This document shows positions 1 through 11,196 of a stretch of DNA of 49,988 nt, piece after piece (position 1 is the stretch's first letter; the number at the start of each line of letters is the position of its first letter). The position numbers were made by a program, and so were the translations under genes. The stretch comes from Welwitschia mirabilis. Taxonomy: Eukaryota > Gnetophyta > Gnetopsida > Welwitschiales. The stretch spans positions 234,438,964 through 234,488,951 of the forward strand of contig JBOZIK010000001.1 of the NCBI GenBank assembly GCA_051453625.1, given 5' to 3'. The notes under the pieces are model-generated. The model ran no database searches. It saw nothing but the letters and a program-made list of their open reading frames with translations, and was not told the DNA's origin.

Positions 1-1072
1 AAAATTAAAAAATAAGAGGGGAAAAAACATAACTCATTTTGATAAATTTGATAAAAACTTTAAAATTTGGATACAAAATTGAGAAGGATAAGATCTAAGA
101 TGCTAGCAAGGAGTAGAGAGATCATCCTTTCTCAAAATAATGGGTGGAAATGATGAGAAAACAAAGAAAAATGAGGAAAAAGAGTTTGGACTATGGTTTT
201 ATGACATTATTGTCTAGTCACATCATTTGGATAACAACCCTAGGACAATTCTTAAAAAAATTATATTATCATTTTTTTGGTATCATTTGGATGACCAAGT
301 GGATGATGGGACATAAAAAGTTTTTGTAAAAATAAAGATGTTAACCAAAAAAGTTAGACTAAGATATGATCATCAAACTATCAGATTTTATAGAAAGCAT
401 AGAAAAATAGGAAATGAGAAAGAAAATCATAAAATATCAGGATAAAGTGTAAAAAATCAAAATAAAGAAAACTTATAACTAAAGAAAAAAAATTAACTAG
501 GATAAAACTTGTCAATAAAATCTAAATGAATGTGCCCAAATTAAAAAATAAAATAACGTAAAGCACATAACTCTAAAAGGTACAAGGAATCTCATAAAAG
601 TTGTGAAATGTAAAAGATGTTCTAATTGAATTTAAATGCTAACTAAAAATAATATGCATAAATAAATAGCAAGGAAACTACTAAATGATAAGGGCCTATG
701 TAAAGATGAGAAAATGTGGAAACAATTTTGAAATAACAAATTGAAAAACCAAAGTAAAGCAGAACAAAAATGGATCAAGGAATAAGGAGAAGATTGCTTA
801 TCTATCCTAAATTCTAACCTAATAAACTCCTAAGAAAGACATCATAAAGACACTTGAGTAAAAATTCATAACAAAATGTATAAACTCTATAAAGTTCCAC
901 TTAAAAAGGTACTGATTATGGTGATATCAAAACTCAAGTACTTAAAACAATGAATGATAAGATCAAAAGCTGCTAAAAAATGAACTCTTCTGCTCAGACC
1001 TTACAAATGCACCTAAATCCTCAAAAGTTAAATGACCATGTCAGAATGCTAAGAGTCTAAAAAATAAGTAAT
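1..1072. other. AT-rich stretch without a recognisable gene
   Basis: No frame on either strand reads as a known protein. A 61-codon frame at 144-329 is compositional. If the PBS-like site at 1075-1085 is real, this stretch would be the untranslated leader or internal start of a minus-strand retroelement whose coding part lies outside the window. Confidence 0.5.
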
Positions 1073-1074
1073 GC

Positions 1075-1085
1075 CTCTGATACCA
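1075..1085 (-). other. Possible primer-binding site (initiator tRNA-Met type)
   Basis: Read on the minus strand this is TGGTATCAGAG, eleven bases identical to the start of the plant initiator-Met tRNA PBS found in copia elements and some gypsy elements. An LTR would have to end just above 1086. The bases there do not end in CA and no second LTR copy is visible, so the element cannot be delimited. An 11-base match in 50 kb is unlikely by chance but not conclusive. Confidence 0.35.
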
Positions 1086-1700
1086 TCAGGAGCACCACTA
1101 ATCCCATAGCCTCATAGTTTATTAGAACTTTTTTCATGATGAGGGGAGTGCAACCACAGTTAAAGAAGTAAGGACCTATGAAGCATGACCAACTAATCCC
1201 CCAGTGAAGTTCCCATAACTACCAATACTACCAAAGGTTCATCTTAGAAAAATTTATCCCAGTGTGGTAGAACATCATAGTGATCATGTATTTTTATTTA
1301 AGCACAAAATACAATAGATAAAGATCATTATTTCTTCATTTCTTTTTTTTTTATTTGAAAAATTTCGACATGATCATAAGACGAAGGTGAATAAGTAAGA
1401 TGAAAGATAGAAAAAAACACTTTTAAACAATTAAAGAATTTATATCATTGAAAAAAAAAAGCACAAGAACTAAGACATCTTTCTTCAAAGTGAAGTCTAT
1501 AGACATGAGAATGTGTTAATATTGGATGAATATAATATTACCACTAAAAAATGCCCAAGTACAAATACTAATCATGGAAAACTTCCTAAAGCAATAAATA
1601 AGTTAAGTTTAAAATATAATCAAGTGATATCATAACATCCATTAAAGGAATAATCTAAGAAAGAACTCAGATAATGATAGGATGGAATCCCTCTTTATTG
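1086..1700. other. Non-coding stretch downstream of the gypsy integrase
   Basis: No coding similarity was seen. By position it is either the 3' untranslated part of the minus-strand gypsy remnant or an LTR of the element suggested by the PBS-like site. It has long A and T runs (for example around 1350 and 1450). Confidence 0.4.
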
Positions 1701-1739
1701 AGGGAAACCTCCAAAAGAAGTGCTTCTACCATATTCATG

Positions 1740-2930
1740 GTTGTATCAAAAGATCCTCTATATAATTTTAACTATTTTTCATTAACTTTTTAAACCTCTT
1801 TAGTTTCTAATTCTAAAATATCAATAAAGTTATTAGAATTTACTCTTTGTATAAGATAAGGACCTAACCATTTAGAGGTCAGATTGTTATTCAAAATATG
1901 TACTCTAATGCTGTATAAAAAAATAAGTTGACTTAGTTTAAACTTTTTATGAAGTATATTTTTATCATGTTTGAAACTATCTTGGGCTTTATAGATTAAT
2001 TAATGATATATAACATAAGTTCATTTTTCATGAAGGTGGTCTAATGGAGCTAATCTATGTTTAAGATTTTCATGAAGGTCCACAAGATTAAATTGATGAG
2101 AAGCATAATAAGAGTTATAACATACAAACTTTTTTGTACATAAGTCCATAAGGTAAAAAACTAAGAGAAGTATACCAAGTAGTACAGTAAGCCCAAAGAA
2201 AATTGTTAAGCTTAGAAGCATAAGATTTGTTGATAACAGAGACAATTTTTACAACTTTTTTTTAAGTTCTCTATTTGCATTTTTAGTCTATCCATTAGTT
2301 TGAGGATGATAAGCATAAGCTACTCTATGTTCAATTGTAATGGATAAAATAAGTTTCTTAAAAAGATGATTAATAAAATGAGTTCCTTAATCATTAATGA
2401 TAATCCTAGAAAAACCAAATCTCTAAAAAATATGAGGTCTAAGAAAATGACAAATAGTTTGGGCATCATTCAAATGAGTAGGAATAACTTTAACCCATTT
2501 AGTTACATAATTTCCAACCACTAAAATGTAATGTTTATCATGAGAAGGCAGGTGAATAGGACCTATAAAATTATTACTCCAATAATCAAAAGGTTCACAT
2601 TCAAGAATAGATCTAAGGAGGATCTTTTGAGCATAAATAATATTATCATCATGCTGATAACGATCACACCTTTTAGTAAAATCAAACTAATCCTGAAAAC
2701 AAGTAGGCCAATAAAAACTAGAATGAAGAATTTTAATAGCCATTTTCTATCCACTAAAATGTTTTCCATAAATACCACCATAATAAAGATGAAAAATTTC
2801 AGATTTTTTTCAATCTAGCATACATTTTTGCATAATTTGGTCTTCACACTTATAGCGCAAATGTAGCTCTCTCCACTTATAGTCACCTATTCTATGGAGG
2901 AAATATTTGCATTGATTATAAGTCTAATGT
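1740..2930 (-). pseudogene. Ty3/gypsy integrase remnant
   Basis: Integrase would join retroelement cDNA to host DNA. From N to C on the minus strand I see the zinc-binding region (GGIYGKHFSG near 2752-2782, then RCDRYQH, where a Cys of the HHCC set has become Tyr), the core around FDYWSNNFIGPI (2561-2595, the first Asp replaced by Asn), RIIIND then a stop, then GTHF (near 2400), HPQTNG (near 2300) with the Gln after it now a stop, a LNxxLWxY-like segment near 2200 in a shifted frame, and a GPF/Y module KWLGPYLI (1846-1884). It is full length by layout but broken by stops, at least one frameshift and lost catalytic residues. Confidence 0.8.
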
Positions 2931-3460
2931 GTCATGTTTTTATGGTAACAAAGTAATTAACAATATCTGCATACCAAGGAGGAGGATGAGTAGAAGATAT
3001 AAAAAAAAGTTGCTCATATAAAAAAGAATAATCAATAACAAAATCATCAAGAGGAGAAGAAAGATGAGACAAATGATCTGTGATACAATTATGCTTCCCT
3101 GCTTTATTAGTGATGGTCCAATTAAATTCTTGCATAAGGTAGTGAATAGCAGTATGATTAATACAAACATTCATATAAAAGTTTAAAAATAATGTCTAAG
3201 TGTATCAAGGAAAAAGATGATGGCTAAAATTTCCTTCTCTATAGTAGTGCAATTCATTTGAGTTCAAGATAGATATTTGCTATGATAAGATATAACTTTA
3301 AAATCCTTTCCATATTTTTGATAAAGTACCCCACCCATAGTAAAATAACTGCATCACATATTAATTAATTTTTTTTCTTGATTAGGTCTCATTACAATAG
3401 GAGTATAAGAAAGTTTACATTTAAGCCTATCAAAAGAAAGCTAACAAGATTTATTTCATT
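2930..3460 (-). pseudogene. Ty3/gypsy RNase H and linker remnant
   Basis: RNase H removes the RNA strand during reverse transcription. The visible signs are VLYQKYGKDFKVISYHSKYLS (a GAVLxQ...IxYxSKxL pattern), then a TTIEKEILAI block that matches the family's YxxxEKELLA, then the linker with EFNWTIT, HNCITDHLSHL (family: VADHLSRL) and PPWYADIVNYFVT. The linker wording is diagnostic for Athila-like plant gypsy elements. An 80-codon open stretch remains at 2932-3174, but RNase H itself has stops. Confidence 0.8.
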
Positions 3461-3469
3461 CAAATTTAG

Positions 3470-4560
3470 CTTCTTTCTCTAGTAACAAGAAGCGGTTTAC
3501 AAATGCTTGCATAATTATGAATAAACTAATGATAAAACTAGAATAATCATAAAAAGATCTAATGTATTTCAAATTTCTAAGGGAATTTAGGTTTTGAATA
3601 ATACCAACTTTTTTAGGATTCATCTTAATTTCCTTTTTCGAAATATGATGAACTAAAACAATTTTAATTTTCACTAAAAATAAACTCTTTTCCAACTCAA
3701 ATGTTAGCCATTAAAAATGCATTGATCAAGGACTTTCTCTAATTGTTTTAAGATTTGTTTAAAAGTTTTAGCATAAATAGAGAAGTCATCCATAAAAATT
3801 TCAATTAAATCCTCTAATATATCAGAAAAATACCCATCATAACATGCTGAAAAGTATTGAGAGCATTATAAGGTTCAAAAGGTATGTGTCCAAAAGAAAA
3901 AGTACCAAAAGGTGAAGTGAAAGTAGTTTTGATTTGGTCCTCACTAGCAATACAATCTTGATTGTAACTACTATATCCATTAAGAAAATAATAAAATGCA
4001 TGCCCCTAAATCCTAATAAGTATCGGATCAAGAAAAGGTAAAGGATAGTGATCTTTTTTGATTGCTTCATTTAGTTTTTTAAAATCTATGCACATCCTCC
4101 ATTTCCCACTTTTCTTAGGCACTACCATCAAAAGGCCAATCCACTCACTATTAGCTATAGCATAAATGATTTTGGCATCCATTAATTTTATGATTTCATC
4201 TTTAATAACTTGCTTAAGGACTAGATTGAGTCGATGTTGGGGTTACATAATATGTTTTGCATTATCTTCAAGGTAGATTTTATGTTGAAAAATTGAGATA
4301 GAAATGGCTATTAAATCTTTATGAAACCAAGAAAATGAATTTACCTTAGATTACAGAAGATAGATTAGGCTTGATTCTTGTTGAGAGAAAGATTTTCATT
4401 AACTATTAAAGGTTGTTCAGATCATTATACATAAAAATGTATTTTAGTCCATTGGAAAAAGGCTTTAAATTCAGATTTTTATTTTCTATTAAAGTTTCAA
4501 GAAATTCCACTCTCGTCTTAGGCTATCATTGGGATGTCAGTAGTGGATGACCATTCTCAA
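3470..4560 (-). pseudogene. Ty3/gypsy reverse transcriptase remnant
   Basis: The order on the minus strand is a pre-RT part (LKPFSNGLKY, near 4440-4560), PQHRLN, EIIKLMDAKIIYAI, VVPKKSGKWRMCIDF (near 4080-4130), LNEAIKKDHYPLPFLD, GHAFYYFLNGYSSYNQ, KTTFTSPFGTFSFG, and the catalytic region reading FLWMTS where the family has a (F/Y)xDD box (a one-base shift away from DD). The connection domain follows (VHHISKKEIKMNPKK, IRSFYDYSSF). It is inactive, with frame changes within RT and stops. It lacks the insert between VPKK and GWRMCID that many Athila copies carry. Confidence 0.85.
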
Positions 4561-4619
4561 ATTATGAAATCTGAGTTCTACTCAAATCTCAAACTTCTAC
4601 ATAATTGACAAACTCAGTC

Positions 4620-5849
4620 TCTCTAATATAAGTTACAACTTTAAAAAAATAAAGATAGGAGAAAATGATGTTTAGAGTTTTAAGTTGAACTTTGTCTTAA
4701 GAAAAAAGGGAAGAAAACTAGCTTCGAGATGTCACTATTTTATCCTAAGTAATTATTCACGCTAATGTTGTCCAATTGTCTTCCTATAAAGTAGTTAAAA
4801 TCATCACGTGCTTTTAATTTAACTCATGGAATATAATCTCATCCACCATATTATAAATGGTAAATTTAATTAATACTTTAGTCTTAAAATAATAATTAAA
4901 AATAAGAACTTATAAAATACTTAAGATCTATGAAATTATTAGATTAAGTGATCAAAAGGAATCTGCACAACTAAAATAAACTTGATGATTAAAGTAGTTA
5001 CTTAAGCATTTCAATTATAATATTACTCAAGAATTCAAATCAAAGAAAATAACATTTGCATTACAAAAAGAAACAACTTTACAACAAATAAAGAAGTAGG
5101 AATAATTCCATATCAATTCTTAAAAACTAGCCCATTTCCCTAAAGAGTTTCTTAGAAAGCCATCACAAGTAGATGCTTTAGGGTTCTATAATTATTCAAG
5201 CCAAAGATAATATAATGAAGGGTTTAAAACCCTTTTATAGTAAGAGATAAAAACAAGAACTGTTATAATCCCTTGACTTGTACTATTAAGTGGACAATAC
5301 ATGATTACATTAGGTAGAATGACTTGTCTTCTCTTTTATTTGGTGAATATGCTTATTATGATGCCAGCACTTAGCTTAAGAGTGCTGTAGATGCTATCAA
5401 CCACTGAATACATCATGTGTTTCCACTATTATCCTAATCAGCCTTGTCAAATATGGATTTACAAATCCTAATCATCACTACCATGTGTTGTTAAGAATGT
5501 AATTAATTTCTGATTTGGAATATGACCAAGTCCATAACTACATTTTATTCAATTTTTCATGACAATAAAAAAACATAAGTTTGAAGGTAATATACATAGA
5601 AAGGTTGATAATATTAGTGTTTCTAGATGATGGTGCCTTGGCTTTGATGATTGTGAGATTAATTGATTTCCTTCAATTGATATTAAGAAACTTGAAAATG
5701 TTATGAAAAATAGTTAAGTCCACAATTAATATAAAAATCAATAAAATACATGTTTTTATGGTGAAATCAATTATATCAGTATTTTATTTTAAGGTTAATT
5801 AGTTATTTAAAGTTAATTAAAATGTCAATTTTCATATGATAGCTTGACA
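4620..5849 (-). repeat. LTR-like sequence D, copy 1 (minus)
   Basis: The reverse complement of this stretch aligns almost end to end with 39740-41050 on the plus strand, so the two form a widely spaced inverted pair. Shared blocks include a run near the start (AATTGATTTCACCAT), an AAACCCTTCATT block, and a block around TTTCATAGATCTTAA. On its own strand it starts with TG (TGTCAAGC), where copia F breaks off. Position and a TATA box fit a 5' LTR of element G. The end next to pre-RT is not sharp and no PBS is visible. Confidence 0.65.
5231..5240 (-). promoter_or_regulatory. TATA box of LTR D (copy 1)
   Basis: The minus strand reads CTATAAAAGG followed by GTTTTAAACCC, inside the LTR-like sequence and about 600 bases from its TG end. 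This is the usual place and form of a plant LTR promoter. The plus-strand copy has lost the box (it reads GATAACAGGGAC at the matching place). Confidence 0.45.
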
Positions 5850-6658
5850 TATTTAATAAGAATCTATTTTTGCATTTCCAATATGCTATGGAGTATAAGT
5901 TGTAGCCACCTGATTCACAATTCCATACTTGTTCAAATACTTGTTAAAGTTATTGGAATAAAACTTAACTCCTATATTAGATCTAAGAATTTTAATTTTG
6001 TAATGGCTCTTAATTTTAGCCCATTATTTGTAAACTTTAAAATAATGAAAAGCTTGATTTTTGTATTTCAAAAGATAGACTTGATAGATTCTAGGTTGGT
6101 CATTAATAAATGTAATAAAATATTAACTACCATTTAGGCTCTCATTGCTAAAAGGTCCAAAAATATTAGTATGGACCATTGGTAGCTTATTCTTCTCTTT
6201 AAACATGACTTTAGAAAAGGATATTCTTATTTGCTTTTCTTATAGATAGCTTGTGCATTCATTGGTGGGCTTTATCTCATAAACTGAAAGGTCATATACC
6301 AAGGATTTTTTTATCATTTGCTACATGTATATTATAGATATGTGTACTATCCTTCTATTTGAGATCTAGAAATCTATTATTTTTGCAATTATTTCTTCTT
6401 AAAATAATTTTATAAAGATTATTGGTAGTGCTGGAAATTTCTAAATTTTGACTATCCTTACTTATAATGTATTTTTCATTATGAAATTCAGCCCTACAAC
6501 CATTAACATCTAATTAACCAAAAATTAAGAATTATAATAAGAATTTGAAATATAATAAAAATTATTAATAATAAAATTAATATGTCTATGATCATTTATT
6601 AATAATGTACCTTCACCTTTAAATAAAATAGAATTAAGATCACCAAAATTCATAATAT
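5850..6658 (-). pseudogene. Element F: copia protease-to-integrase fragment
   Basis: On the minus strand the end of a copia protease region (NFGDLNSILFKGEGTLLI, family GxxSxVxxxGxGTxxI, near 6600-6650) is followed by a pre-integrase part (KKSLVYDLSVYEIKPTNEC), then an integrase core with MVHTNIFGPFSNES (first Asp now Asn), YFITFINDQPR, KILRSNIGVKF (family LRSDNGGEF, Asp now Asn, Glu now Lys) and TTYTP then a stop (family PYTPQQNG). This is not the SIRE type: the VHSDICGP wording is typical of other plant copia lineages. It is cut by element A at 6659 and by D/G at 5849. Confidence 0.8.
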
Positions 6659-7364
6659 TGATAAATCTAGTTTTAATAATTTCACTTGTCAAATATTTTA
6701 TATCATTATGTAGATAGATCATTATAAAAAAAAAGAAAATAGATCAAGATAAGCACAAGTCAATGTTAAAACTTCAAATATAATATCTCATGAAAATCTC
6801 AAAATTGAAATTGCAAGATCAGTTGTCTAGAGTTGTCTACATAATGGAAGACATCTATGGTGAAGATGTCTAGACACTTGAGGACATTTACATCTCAGAG
6901 ATATCTATAACGTACTAGCTTTTAGATCATAGGTTATAGATGAGTAACTCATTGAAGGTGACTATGTTGAAAGTTGGACCTAATACTAAGAAAAGATGTT
7001 TACATGTTTAAAGATATCTATATAAACTAAAATAGGTAATAGACTCATTTTGTATTTTGACTAATATTTTATGTTTTAGATGATCTATGAACATTTACAT
7101 TGTGGATTCATGGTCATGGATTGCAAAATATTATATAGACCAATTTTCATTAATTTTTGGGCAAGTTTACTAAAGATGTATACCAGGTGAAGATAGCTGA
7201 CTGCTTGTAGATGTCTATAAATTTACATATGTCTTGGATCAAAACTTACATCAATTAAAAACAAAGATGTATACCTAATACCTATACACTCTTATCCATT
7301 GGATGATGGTTACAAAATTTAAATGTCTACTATTTAAGGTTAAATAACTAAATTTATGAAATCA

Positions 7365-7371
7365 TATAAAT
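7365..7371 (+). promoter_or_regulatory. Probable TATA box, 5' LTR of A
   Basis: TATAAAT in the middle of the LTR. The matching place in the 3' LTR reads CTATATAAAG (38901-38910), a better box. Agreement at the same alignment position in both LTRs supports a promoter role. Confidence 0.4.
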
Positions 7372-7847
7372 ACACAATATCATGAAATAAATAAATAATT
7401 TGATGAGCTTTTAAAAGATCATACTCCTAAGGCATGTAACAAATGAATTTAGATTAAAGAAAATAAAGGAATAAGTGATTGAAACTACTCATGAATGATT
7501 AAAGATATCATTTGGAAAGGAGCTTATAGTATCTTCATTATTTGTTCTTGGATACAACATTGCTACATCATTCTCTTGTACTCATGATAATGATGACAAC
7601 AGGAATTAAAGCTCTTTATTAAAGATACACATTGAAGCTTATTATTGTATTGTATTTGTTGATTATGATATTATTGAATTTTTTTTCTTACTTCTGAATA
7701 TTATTGTAAGTCCATTATTGTCTTATAAACTCATTATAAGGAAACCCTATATAGATGTACTTTCAATTGTGCCTATCAGCACTTGTATTATTGTATTTTT
7801 GTGAGGAAAAGAGTTTGCAACCTTGTAATAATTATCTCACATTATCA

Positions 7848-8047
7848 TTATAAGATTAGTGGTGTGTCAAAAACCACTAATTCCTTAGGAGGAATAGAGT
7901 GCTATCTTATGAGAAGATTCTCATTATTATAAGATTAGTGGTGCACAAAAAAACTACTATTTTGTTGAGGGAAAAAGAGTGTTTCCTTGCAAGGAAACTC
8001 TTATTATTATGAAACCGATGGTATATAAGAAAACCATATTTCTTATA
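7848..8047 (+). repeat. Tandem repeat of about 75 bases in LTR A
   Basis: Two full and one partial copies of a unit containing CATTATTATAAGATTAGTGG, then an A-rich and ACTACT(A/T)AT part, then GAGTG and a short palindrome. The same array is present in the 3' LTR at about 39360-39545, so it was there before insertion. Confidence 0.6.
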
Positions 8048-8235
8048 GATTAAAAATAGCCAAAGGTATGAGAAGAAGCTACCCTCTCTGTATGGATGTA
8101 TCCATGTTGGGAAATTACATTGTTTGATAAGGTATTTATTATTATTATGATTTTTCATTCTATTATTAATTAAAATTTTTATTTGATAGAACTCATTCAC
8201 CCTTCCTTTTAAGTTAAAAAATTCTATAGTACTAT

Positions 8236-8247
8236 TAGTATACAAAA
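8236..8247 (+). other. Degenerate primer-binding site of A
   Basis: TAGTATACAAAA followed by AGG corresponds to TGGTATCAGAGC followed by AGG of SIRE-type elements, directly after the LTR end and before gag. It is weak by itself and is supported by position. Confidence 0.45.
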
Positions 8248-8280
8248 AGGATTAAGTTTGTTAGGTGAATAATAAAAGGG

Positions 8281-9310
8281 ATGCCACTCGTTAGACCTCC
8301 TCTCTTCAATGGGATAAAATTATGCCAATTGGAAGATGAGGATGCAGGTTTACTTATAGTCTTTTGAATTTTAGATATGGCAAAGCATAGAAGAAGGATA
8401 TATAGATCCTAAAGAAACCATAACAGATGTTACAGGTAACACCATCACTCAGATCAAGCAAAGAAAATATTGGGAAAATAAAGAAAAATCTTCTTTCATT
8501 TATAATTCCAAATCCAAAAATGCACTTTATTTAGCTTTAATAATAGAAGAGTTCAATAGAATAGTAGGGTGTAAGATAGCACAAGAGATTTGAAATGTCC
8601 TTATTAAAACATATGAACTTCCATTGTTAAGTATTAAAAGCTACTTGTATGGATGAATTAGTATAATAATCTTAAGATGAACAATGGAGAGAGAGTTGAT
8701 GAGTACTTTACAAGAGTTTCCAACATTGTAAATACAATTCATGATAATAGTGAAATCCTTCCAGAGGCTAAGGTAGTATAAAATGTTGTTAGATTTATAA
8801 CTCCTGAATACAGGCCCAATACTATAGCCATGAAAGAGTCAAGAAATTTTAACATCATGAAGATAGAAGAGCTTCAGAGTGCTTCAATACCCTTAAAATA
8901 AATTTCATATGAGATAGAGCCTTAAAAGGAAAATCCATTAATCTTAAGGCAAGTGAAAGAAGAAAATAGAGTTCAAAGAAAAAGGTAAAAAAAGAATAAA
9001 AAGAAGATGACCCTAATGATAAAGTAGATGAGGAACTTTCCCTCATTACAAGGAAAGTAAAGAAACTTCTTTTACACAAGATTAAAAAAAGAGATAACTT
9101 TAGAAAATCATCTAGATTTCAAGACAAATATAATTTTAAAGTAACTCTTATAGCAACATTTCTTTTTTATTTTTTCTAAATTTGATGTTTCTAAAGTAGA
9201 ATGTTGGGTATATGGAGGACAAGGACATATATCCTCGAAATGTCCTAATGCTAATATAACGCAAAAAAAGGAACAAACAAAAAGAGTTAAAGAAGAAGAG
9301 ATCATTCTTT
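8281..9310 (+). pseudogene. gag of element A
   Basis: Gag forms the virus-like particle and packages element RNA. The N-terminus reads LVRPPLFNGIK and then, after a one-base shift, YANWKMRMQVYL (family: PPLFDGTNYxYWKxRMxxxL). Then come IEEGYIDPKETIT, SKSKNALYLALIIEEFNRI, MNNGERVDEYFTRVSNIV and RFITPEYRPNTIAMKESRN, all in family order. The zinc knuckle at about 9198-9250 is CWVYGGQGHISSKCP: Cys, Tyr in place of the second Cys, His, Cys. There are several frameshifts and stops. Confidence 0.85.
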
Positions 9311-10060
9311 ACAGGATGGGATGATAATGAAGAAGCAATGGTAGAAGAAACATCTAATAATCAAAAATCTCATTCTTCCTACATGGCTATTTTAATTGTT
9401 CAAGAGGAAAATGATGAGTAAAAAGAAGAGTATTATTTAAAAAGTAAAGATGATATAAGTATAGACCATCAAGAAAGTTATGATTTAATTTCTGATGATT
9501 TTGTTAAATTGCAAAGCTATGTGTTAATGTTAAAAAATTATTTTATAATCATGAAGAAGCTTATAAACAAGAAAAGAATGCTTATAATTAATTACCATCT
9601 AAAGACTCAGCTATTAAAGTTAAGGTTAGTAGATTAATCTGTGATCTAAAAAATGTAAGATAGGAATTATTATGTTTAAACAAAATCAATGAAAAATTTA
9701 TTCAAGAAAAGAAGACATTAAATATCATGCTTAGATAATGTAGAAGTTCAAATAATAAGAGTGGCTTGGAACATAATGTAGCCTCAACTAGTACTTTAGC
9801 TTCTTTTATTGATAAATGGAATTATAAGCCAAAGTATAAACATTTAGTATTTAAAAATAATGTCATTTACTATTATTATCATAATAAAGATCGTTATCCA
9901 TGTAAATATCAAATGAAATTCAAAAATAAATATTATACTAATAATACCAAGAGGTATAGTAGAATAGTACATTATTTTCTATAGGATAAACTAAGAAAAG
10001 CATCGATGCCAAAAGCAAAATCAATATTTTTAGAAAAATTACACTTAGAGTTATAAATAA
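9311..10060 (+). pseudogene. gag-protease linker of element A
   Basis: An acidic stretch (WDDNEEAMVEE, SHSSYMAILIVQEENDE) is followed by a coiled-coil-like Lys/Glu-rich part and a 72-codon open frame (9766-9984) reading SFIDKWNYKPKYKHLVFKNN. This matches the layout between the zinc knuckle and protease in SIRE/Maximus elements. The second Cys/His cluster often present there reads VIYYYYHNKDRYPCKYQ, with most Cys replaced by Tyr. Confidence 0.6.
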
Positions 10061-10440
10061 GCATGCTTGATATATTGAAAATGGATGCTCAAGACATATG
10101 ATTAGAGATAAATTTAGTTTTACTAGTTTAGTGAAATAAGATAAAGGAGCAATAATCTTTGAAGGTAATACAAAAACATCTGTTGAAGGTATTGATACTA
10201 GTGGAGGAGGCCATCAACCAGAGGTGAAAAATATATCATTTATAGAATGTTTGTAACATAATGTCTTAAGTATAAGTTAACTTTGTGATACAAAGTTTTT
10301 TGTTACATTTATAAAAAATGATTGCGTCATTAAAGAACAGAATTATACAAATGTTTTATTTACTAGTTTAAGAAAGATACATGTTTATATTACTACTTTA
10401 CAAGATAAATATAATAATAAAATCAAGTATTTGTTAAGAA
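10061..10440 (+). pseudogene. Copia protease of element A
   Basis: An aspartic protease that would process Gag-Pol. At about 10077-10127 it reads ENGCSRHMIRDKFSFTS, matching the family DSGCSRHMTGDKSxF, so the catalytic Asp-Ser-Gly is now Glu-Asn-Gly. Further on come AIIFEGNTKTSVEGI and, at about 10225-10290, a stretch ending HNVLSIS, stop, LCD (family HNLLSISQLCD). The normal pre-integrase part (WHRRLGH) does not follow. From about 10440 the sequence is not recognisable. Confidence 0.75.
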
Positions 10441-10624
10441 AAATAGGAGAAATAAATCCTTGACATAGAAATATTCAACATAGAAACAAGAATTTGACCA
10501 AAAACTGGAAATGGTAAAAAAAACTCCTAGATTAAAAGGCATTCAAATCTATGAAGTATACAAAGAGAAAATTAGATAAGAAAATAATTTAATATAGTAT
10601 TAAAAATACAACATAGACATCATA

Positions 10625-11196
10625 NNNNNNNNNNNNNNNNNNNNNNNNNNNNNNNNNNNNNNNNNNNNNNNNNNNNNNNNNNNNNNNNNNNNNNNNNNNN
10701 NNNNNNNNNNNNNNNNNNNNNNNNNNNNNNNNNNNNNNNNNNNNNNNNNNNNNNNNNNNNNNNNNNNNNNNNNNNNNNNNNNNNNNNNNNNNNNNNNNNN
10801 NNNNNNNNNNNNNNNNNNNNNNNNNNNNNNNNNNNNNNNNNNNNNNNNNNNNNNNNNNNNNNNNNNNNNNNNNNNNNNNNNNNNNNNNNNNNNNNNNNNN
10901 NNNNNNNNNNNNNNNNNNNNNNNNNNNNNNNNNNNNNNNNNNNNNNNNNNNNNNNNNNNNNNNNNNNNNNNNNNNNNNNNNNNNNNNNNNNNNNNNNNNN
11001 NNNNNNNNNNNNNNNNNNNNNNNNNNNNNNNNNNNNNNNNNNNNNNNNNNNNNNNNNNNNNNNNNNNNNNNNNNNNNNNNNNNNNNNNNNNNNNNNNNNN
11101 NNNNNNNNNNNNNNNNNNNNNNNNNNNNNNNNNNNNNNNNNNNNNNNNNNNNNNNNNNNNNNNNNNNNNNNNNNNNNNNNNNNNNNNNNNNNNNNN
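10625..11196. other. Assembly gap, 572 N
   Basis: Unknown bases. No duplicated sequence was seen at its edges. It lies where element A's integrase and RT would be expected, but it is far too short for about 3 kb of pol. Confidence 1.

Larger units (their letters stand above)
1700..5849 (-). mobile_element. Element G: Athila-like Ty3/gypsy remnant with LTR D
   Basis: On the minus strand the order is LTR-like sequence D (5849 down to about 4620), pre-RT, RT, RNase H, linker, and integrase ending in a GPF/Y module. That is the Ty3/gypsy pol order, and the linker wording (PWYADIVNY-like) is that of Athila-type elements. Gag and protease are absent between D and the pre-RT part. G seems to be inserted in the integrase of copia fragment F, because F is recognisable up to 5850 and stops there. 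The 3' LTR is not in the window. There are many stops and frameshifts. Confidence 0.75.
6659..8234 (+). repeat. 5' LTR of element A
   Basis: It begins TGATAAATCTA, where minus-strand copia F is cut, and ends just before a PBS-like site. It aligns to the split 3' LTR over its whole length, for example the shared CACAAGTCAATGTT, CATTTTGTATTTT and AAAATTTTTATTTGATAG blocks. The first 600 bases are full of AGACATCT/AGATGTCT words, and the last 400 hold a degenerate tandem repeat. Confidence 0.8.

Noticed and set aside
2531-2818. 95-codon open frame on the plus strand
   Set aside because: The minus strand is gypsy integrase (GGIYGKHFSG, FDYWSNNFIGPI). The plus frame is an antisense shadow.
5844-6137. 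97-codon open frame on the plus strand
   Set aside because: The reverse strand carries clear copia integrase (KILRSNIGVKF and neighbours), so this is an antisense shadow.
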